Source: a virus
Direction: 5' to 3' (one strand)
IMG/VR virus record: IMGVR_UViG_3300044995_000299
Span: 1 to 30,430 of that record
Length of the DNA: 30,430 bases
How positions within the stretch are numbered: position 1 is the first letter of the stretch; every line of letters starts with the position of its first letter. A program made the translations under genes and the position numbers. This document shows, in pieces, positions 27,738 to 30,430 of this stretch. The notes beneath the pieces are model-generated. The model searched no databases. It was not told where the DNA came from and saw only the letters and a list, made by a program, of their open reading frames with translations.

Positions 27738-29003
27738 ATGATGGGACAAGAAAAATCAGGTGATACAGGTGAAAGCCGTTCGGAAACTGTCAGCGCCCTC
27801 ACTCGTTGGTACACGAAGGTACCAGCAAGTAACCCGGCACTGTTGTCACTCAGTCCCTTTCGTTATTGGCGCTGTTTCCCACTATTCTCAACCCTGCACG
27901 TTATTGGGCCAGTCTTAATGCTTGTTATGGTTTTTCTCGTGCATTGGGTATTTGCTATTGCCGTCTTGGCTTGGCTCCTGATCCTGGGCTTGTTCTGGTT
28001 GCAACGGTATGTAGTTGCCGACGGTGGTGATCTGTGCCCAGCCATGATCGTTCAGACCCATCCATATCGTATCGCCATTCGAGCTGATCTGACTTTCGGG
28101 CTTGATTCTTGGCCAGTAATCAAAGTCATTAATCAGCCGCTCGGACGAACCCGAATGCGACCGCTGGCAGTTGGCACGCTCCTTCCTGTCGTGGCCACAT
28201 ATTATAAACTCGACGGTCTGAATCATTGGGCCGACATCGATGCTTTTGCTGCCCCTTGTCTGACCGACGACCAATCAGCCATCGACCAGACTGTTCGTCG
28301 TATCCCCGATGCAGAGTGGCAGGCTCTTCAAAGCGACTGGGCCAAGCTGAATCGACCTGAGCTACCCGGACTCTACCACCTTCGTCCGGACGGAAGCTGC
28401 AGCATTCCACTCAGCCGCTGGCGGTATGCACGCGCTAACCCGCTTCTGCCAATCATCACCTCCGTCCTGGTCGTCGGTCCGCTGATTGTCGGCTTCTTTT
28501 ATCCCGTCTGGTGGGTGTGGAGCCTAAGTGGCTTGGGGTTGCTGTTTTGGTGGTTGTGGGAACTTGGCGCCCGGCAGACCGCACAGTACGGTTTCTCGTG
28601 TGCTGCCAAGTTCGTCGATGAAAAGGCAGGTCTCATTGCGATCTATGCGAACCTCAGCACCGGGGACGGCTTCTACCCAGCAATCAAGGTTATCGCAATT
28701 CCTTCTTGGCTAGCCCAGCTGGCTCAAATAAACGAAGGGAATCGCGTCCCAGTGGTGGCATTATTCAGCAACAAAGACCCAAGTGAAGACTTTTGGACTG
28801 ACTTGGCCCCTGAGTTGGTGCAGGCCCTGACGGATAATCCGCACGAAGCACAACGGGTGCTGTCTCGACTACCAGCCGAAGCGTGGCAGCTTCTCGATGT
28901 AGGGTTGCGTCAGCTTGATCAGCCTCAGCCGGGTGTGCATCGACTGAACCTGCCCGATGCTGATTGGCCCGACCTCGAGCTCAGTAGCGATCAGCAGAAT
29001 TAG
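27738..29003 (+). CDS. Tandemly duplicated membrane protein, DUF3239-like
   Basis: A 421-residue protein from ATG 27738, preceded by GGAGG at a 9-bp spacing. It has two similar halves. Each starts with two transmembrane helices ('LFSTLHVIGPVLMLVMVF' and 'IAVLAWLLILGLFWLQRY'; then 'LPIITSVLVVGPLIVGFFY' and 'WVWSLSGLGLLFWWLWEL'). Each continues into a soluble segment with matching phrases: 'RIAIRADLTFGLDSWPVIKV' versus 'LIAIYANLSTGDGFYPAIKV', and 'IPDAEWQALQSDWAKLNRPE' versus 'LPAEAWQLLDVGLRQLDQPQ'. The soluble segments recall DUF3239. GC content is clearly lower than in flanking phage genes, suggesting recent acquisition. Cargo or immunity-type function is possible but unsupported. Confidence 0.75.
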   Translation: MMGQEKSGDTGESRSETVSALTRWYTKVPASNPALLSLSPFRYWRCFPLFSTLHVIGPVLMLVMVFLVHWVFAIAVLAWLLILGLFWLQRYVVADGGDLCPAMIVQTHPYRIAIRADLTFGLDSWPVIKVINQPLGRTRMRPLAVGTLLPVVATYYKLDGLNHWADIDAFAAPCLTDDQSAIDQTVRRIPDAEWQALQSDWAKLNRPELPGLYHLRPDGSCSIPLSRWRYARANPLLPIITSVLVVGPLIVGFFYPVWWVWSLSGLGLLFWWLWELGARQTAQYGFSCAAKFVDEKAGLIAIYANLSTGDGFYPAIKVIAIPSWLAQLAQINEGNRVPVVALFSNKDPSEDFWTDLAPELVQALTDNPHEAQRVLSRLPAEAWQLLDVGLRQLDQPQPGVHRLNLPDADWPDLELSSDQQN

Positions 29004-29415
29004 GCCGGTTTGCAATCTCTCGACTGGCTCTCCTCGGACTTCTGGGGAGTTGGGCTCCTCACTGAATTCCTTTCATGGGCAATTGCGGGTGTCAACTGCG
29101 GAGCGGTCCGGCGACTCGAAGGGAGGAGACCATACCCCTAGTCATCCCCTGCGCTCGTTTCCGCCGAAGAATTTGCTGCCGTTCCAGGCGGTTTGCTCAT
29201 TGGTACTCAGCAGGGCGAAGAACTCGTCGGCAGCCAACTAAGGTGTCTCCACGTCGCGGTCCTCCGCCCATTGACAGGCGCGTTGGCCACCAGGAATCTT
29301 TTCACCCCGCTAGCAGGAAGACCGGGCCAGCCGTCGCCGTGGCTGACTTTTTGCTCCGCCAGTTGATGGGCACGTATCACGTCGTCGAGTCAGGCTCCTA
29401 CGCGGCGCCAAGTAA
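29004..29415. other. 412-bp stretch without a recognisable gene
   Basis: No open frame here has codon use or motifs like a real protein, on either strand. A short minus-strand phrase ('LAADEFFALLSTNEQTAWNG') is bounded by stops and has no start, so it is at most a fossil. The region probably marks the junction where helicase sequence was lost. Confidence 0.5.
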
Positions 29416-30009
29416 GCTCCCTGGCAGGAATTCACCCACGGACGTTTCGGCGTAATAGTCGGTTCCGGCAACGCGGTCGACCAGCTCCAGGTCCGGGAGC
29501 GTGCCACAAGCGGCGTCGGCGAGGCCCCGGCCAAGGAGTGCCCCGAGTGCCGAGCCCTGATCGCGGCCGGGTACGCCGTCTGCCCCGAGTGCGGCTACGA
29601 GTTCCCGCCGCCGGACCGGGCCAAGCACGCGGCCAAGGCCAGCGACGCCGGGATCCTGTCCGGCCAGGTGACCGTCGAGACGCTGCCGGTGCGGGACGTG
29701 ATGGTCAGCGTCCACACCAAGCGGGGCGTGGCGGAGGATGCCCCGAAGTCCCTGCGGGTGGACTACAAGATCGGCTGGCACCGGTGGAAGTCGGAGTGGG
29801 TCTGCCTGGAGCACGATGGCTTCGCCCGGCAGAAGGCGGTGGCGTGGTGGAGGAAGCGGTCGAAGGTGCCGGTGCCGGCGACGGCGGCCGAGGCCGTCGC
29901 GATCGCCAACGCGGGCAGGTTGGCTGCGACCACGTCGATCACGGTGCGGTCGGTGAGTGGCAAGGAGTACGACCGCATCAGCGCCCACGAATTAAAGCCA
30001 AATGTCTAA
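29416..30009 (+). pseudogene. C-terminal remnant of a phage DEAD/DEAH-box helicase
   Basis: Reading from after a TAA at 29413-29415, the frame has 'CPECRALIAAGYAVCPECGY' (about 29542-29601), two CxxC pairs forming the zinc ribbon usual near the C-terminus of this phage helicase. It continues with 'RVDYKIGWHRWKSEWVCLEH', 'GFARQKAVAWWRKRSKVPV' and 'TSITVRSVSGKEYDRISAHE'. I recognise the pattern as the tail of helicases lying downstream of AAA_24/DUF669 genes in phage replication modules. The motor domains, with Walker motifs and DEAD box, are missing; in their place are the DUF3239-like gene and non-coding DNA. GTG 29668 could start a truncated product. A helicase lacking its motor cannot unwind DNA. 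Confidence 0.75.
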
Positions 30010-30092
30010 CTACTCTTGAGCATCCTATGAGTCCAAGTTGCTGTGTTGAAGACATCTTGAGCGAGCTGGACCTGATCGGTTAGACCAGAGTT

Positions 30093-30430
30093 ATGAAGAC
30101 CTCGACCGCACGGAATCGGCTGGTACGGGTGGCGGAGTTGGCTCTGGCGGTGGCGGCCGACGAATCCCGCGTACTCGTGCCCGAAGAGCCCGCGGCGGTT
30201 TACCCAACCGCAACTGCTCGCCTGCCTGGTGTTGCGGGCGTATGCCAAGCAGACGTACCGCGGGGTGGTCGACCTGCTGGGGGCGTCCGACGACCTGCGG
30301 CGGGTACTCGCCCTGACCCGCGTGCCGAACTCCTCCACCCTCCAGCGGTTCGCCGACCGGGCCGTCACCCCAGCCCTACTCGACCGCGTTCTTGGGCGGT
30401 TGATCGAGCGGGTCAGGCCGGTGGTCGAGG
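30093..30430 (+). mobile_element. IS transposase, 5' part with a frameshift (runs off the right edge)
   Basis: ATG 30093 opens a frame with 'RNRLVRVAELALAVAADE', then the reading shifts by +1 near 30155-30170. The second frame continues 'YSCPKSPRRFTQPQLLACLV', 'LRAYAKQTYRGVVDLLGASD', 'DLRRVLALTRVPNSSTLQRF' and on to the edge. The pattern (PPYS-x-KSPRRYTQPQLLACLVL..YRG..D) is that of DDE transposases of the IS4/IS5 superfamily. The DDE residues and right end lie outside the window. Its left terminus may be just after 30009, but without a right end the inverted repeat cannot be named. It could be a dead copy or depend on programmed shifting. Confidence 0.7.

Noticed and set aside
28957-29455. 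Two short plus-strand open frames after the DUF3239-like gene.
   Set aside because: No ribosome site, no motif, and Arg/Ser/Pro composition; they also overlap the helicase remnant in another frame.

Overview
The window reads as high-GC DNA from a planctomycete, most likely Gemmataceae (inference). The main grounds are the DUF1559 pseudopilin-like protein at 15089-16015, a family greatly expanded in Planctomycetota, and the DUF2924 / large serine recombinase / helix-turn-helix cassette near 20-23 kb. Every gene I can support lies on the + strand.

Region 1 (1-9566) is the late part of a siphovirus-like prophage. It runs: end of a tail-tube-like protein, a signal-peptide-bearing trypsin-like protease, a small ORF, a tail-assembly chaperone whose second half lies in the -1 frame (candidate programmed frameshift), an HNH endonuclease, a short tape measure, two unknown tail-module proteins, and a Ser/Gly-rich fibre-like protein. 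Next come a DXD glycosyltransferase and an FkbM-type methyltransferase, so the fibre may be glycosylated and capped. A nested inverted repeat fills the gap between the tape measure and the next gene. Capsid and terminase genes would lie off the left edge.

Region 2 (about 9.8-19.5 kb) is an envelope and glycan block. It holds a polytopic GT39/ArnT-like membrane protein, three exported proteins of unknown function (two behind good sigma70-type promoters), the DUF1559 protein, a membrane-anchored GT2 of the dolichyl-phosphate-sugar synthase type, an LRR lipoprotein, and a methyltransferase-GT2 fusion. Whether this is chromosome between two elements or cargo inside one cannot be settled here.

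Region 3 (about 19.7-27.5 kb) is the early or mobility part of an element. Terminator-like and other hairpins precede a tightly coupled operon: small protein, DUF2924, large serine recombinase, HTH protein. Then come two conserved unknown genes, a strong terminator at 25220-25254, a sigma-70-like factor, and a replication module of unknown protein, Sak4/AAA_24-like ATPase and decayed DUF669. A 23-nt motif with two GGGTAG half-sites 11 bp apart sits in the leaders of both the recombinase operon and the replication operon. With the element's own sigma factor next to the second copy, this suggests a self-contained regulon.

Region 4 (27.5-30.4 kb) is eroded. A lower-GC gene for a tandemly duplicated, DUF3239-like membrane protein lies between the broken DUF669 gene and the C-terminal remnant of a phage DEAD/DEAH helicase. 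The window ends inside a frameshifted IS transposase. The best candidates for undescribed biology are the 23024-25145 gene pair (with its promoter) tied to the recombinase cassette, the shared leader motif, and the fibre-glycosylation cassette.
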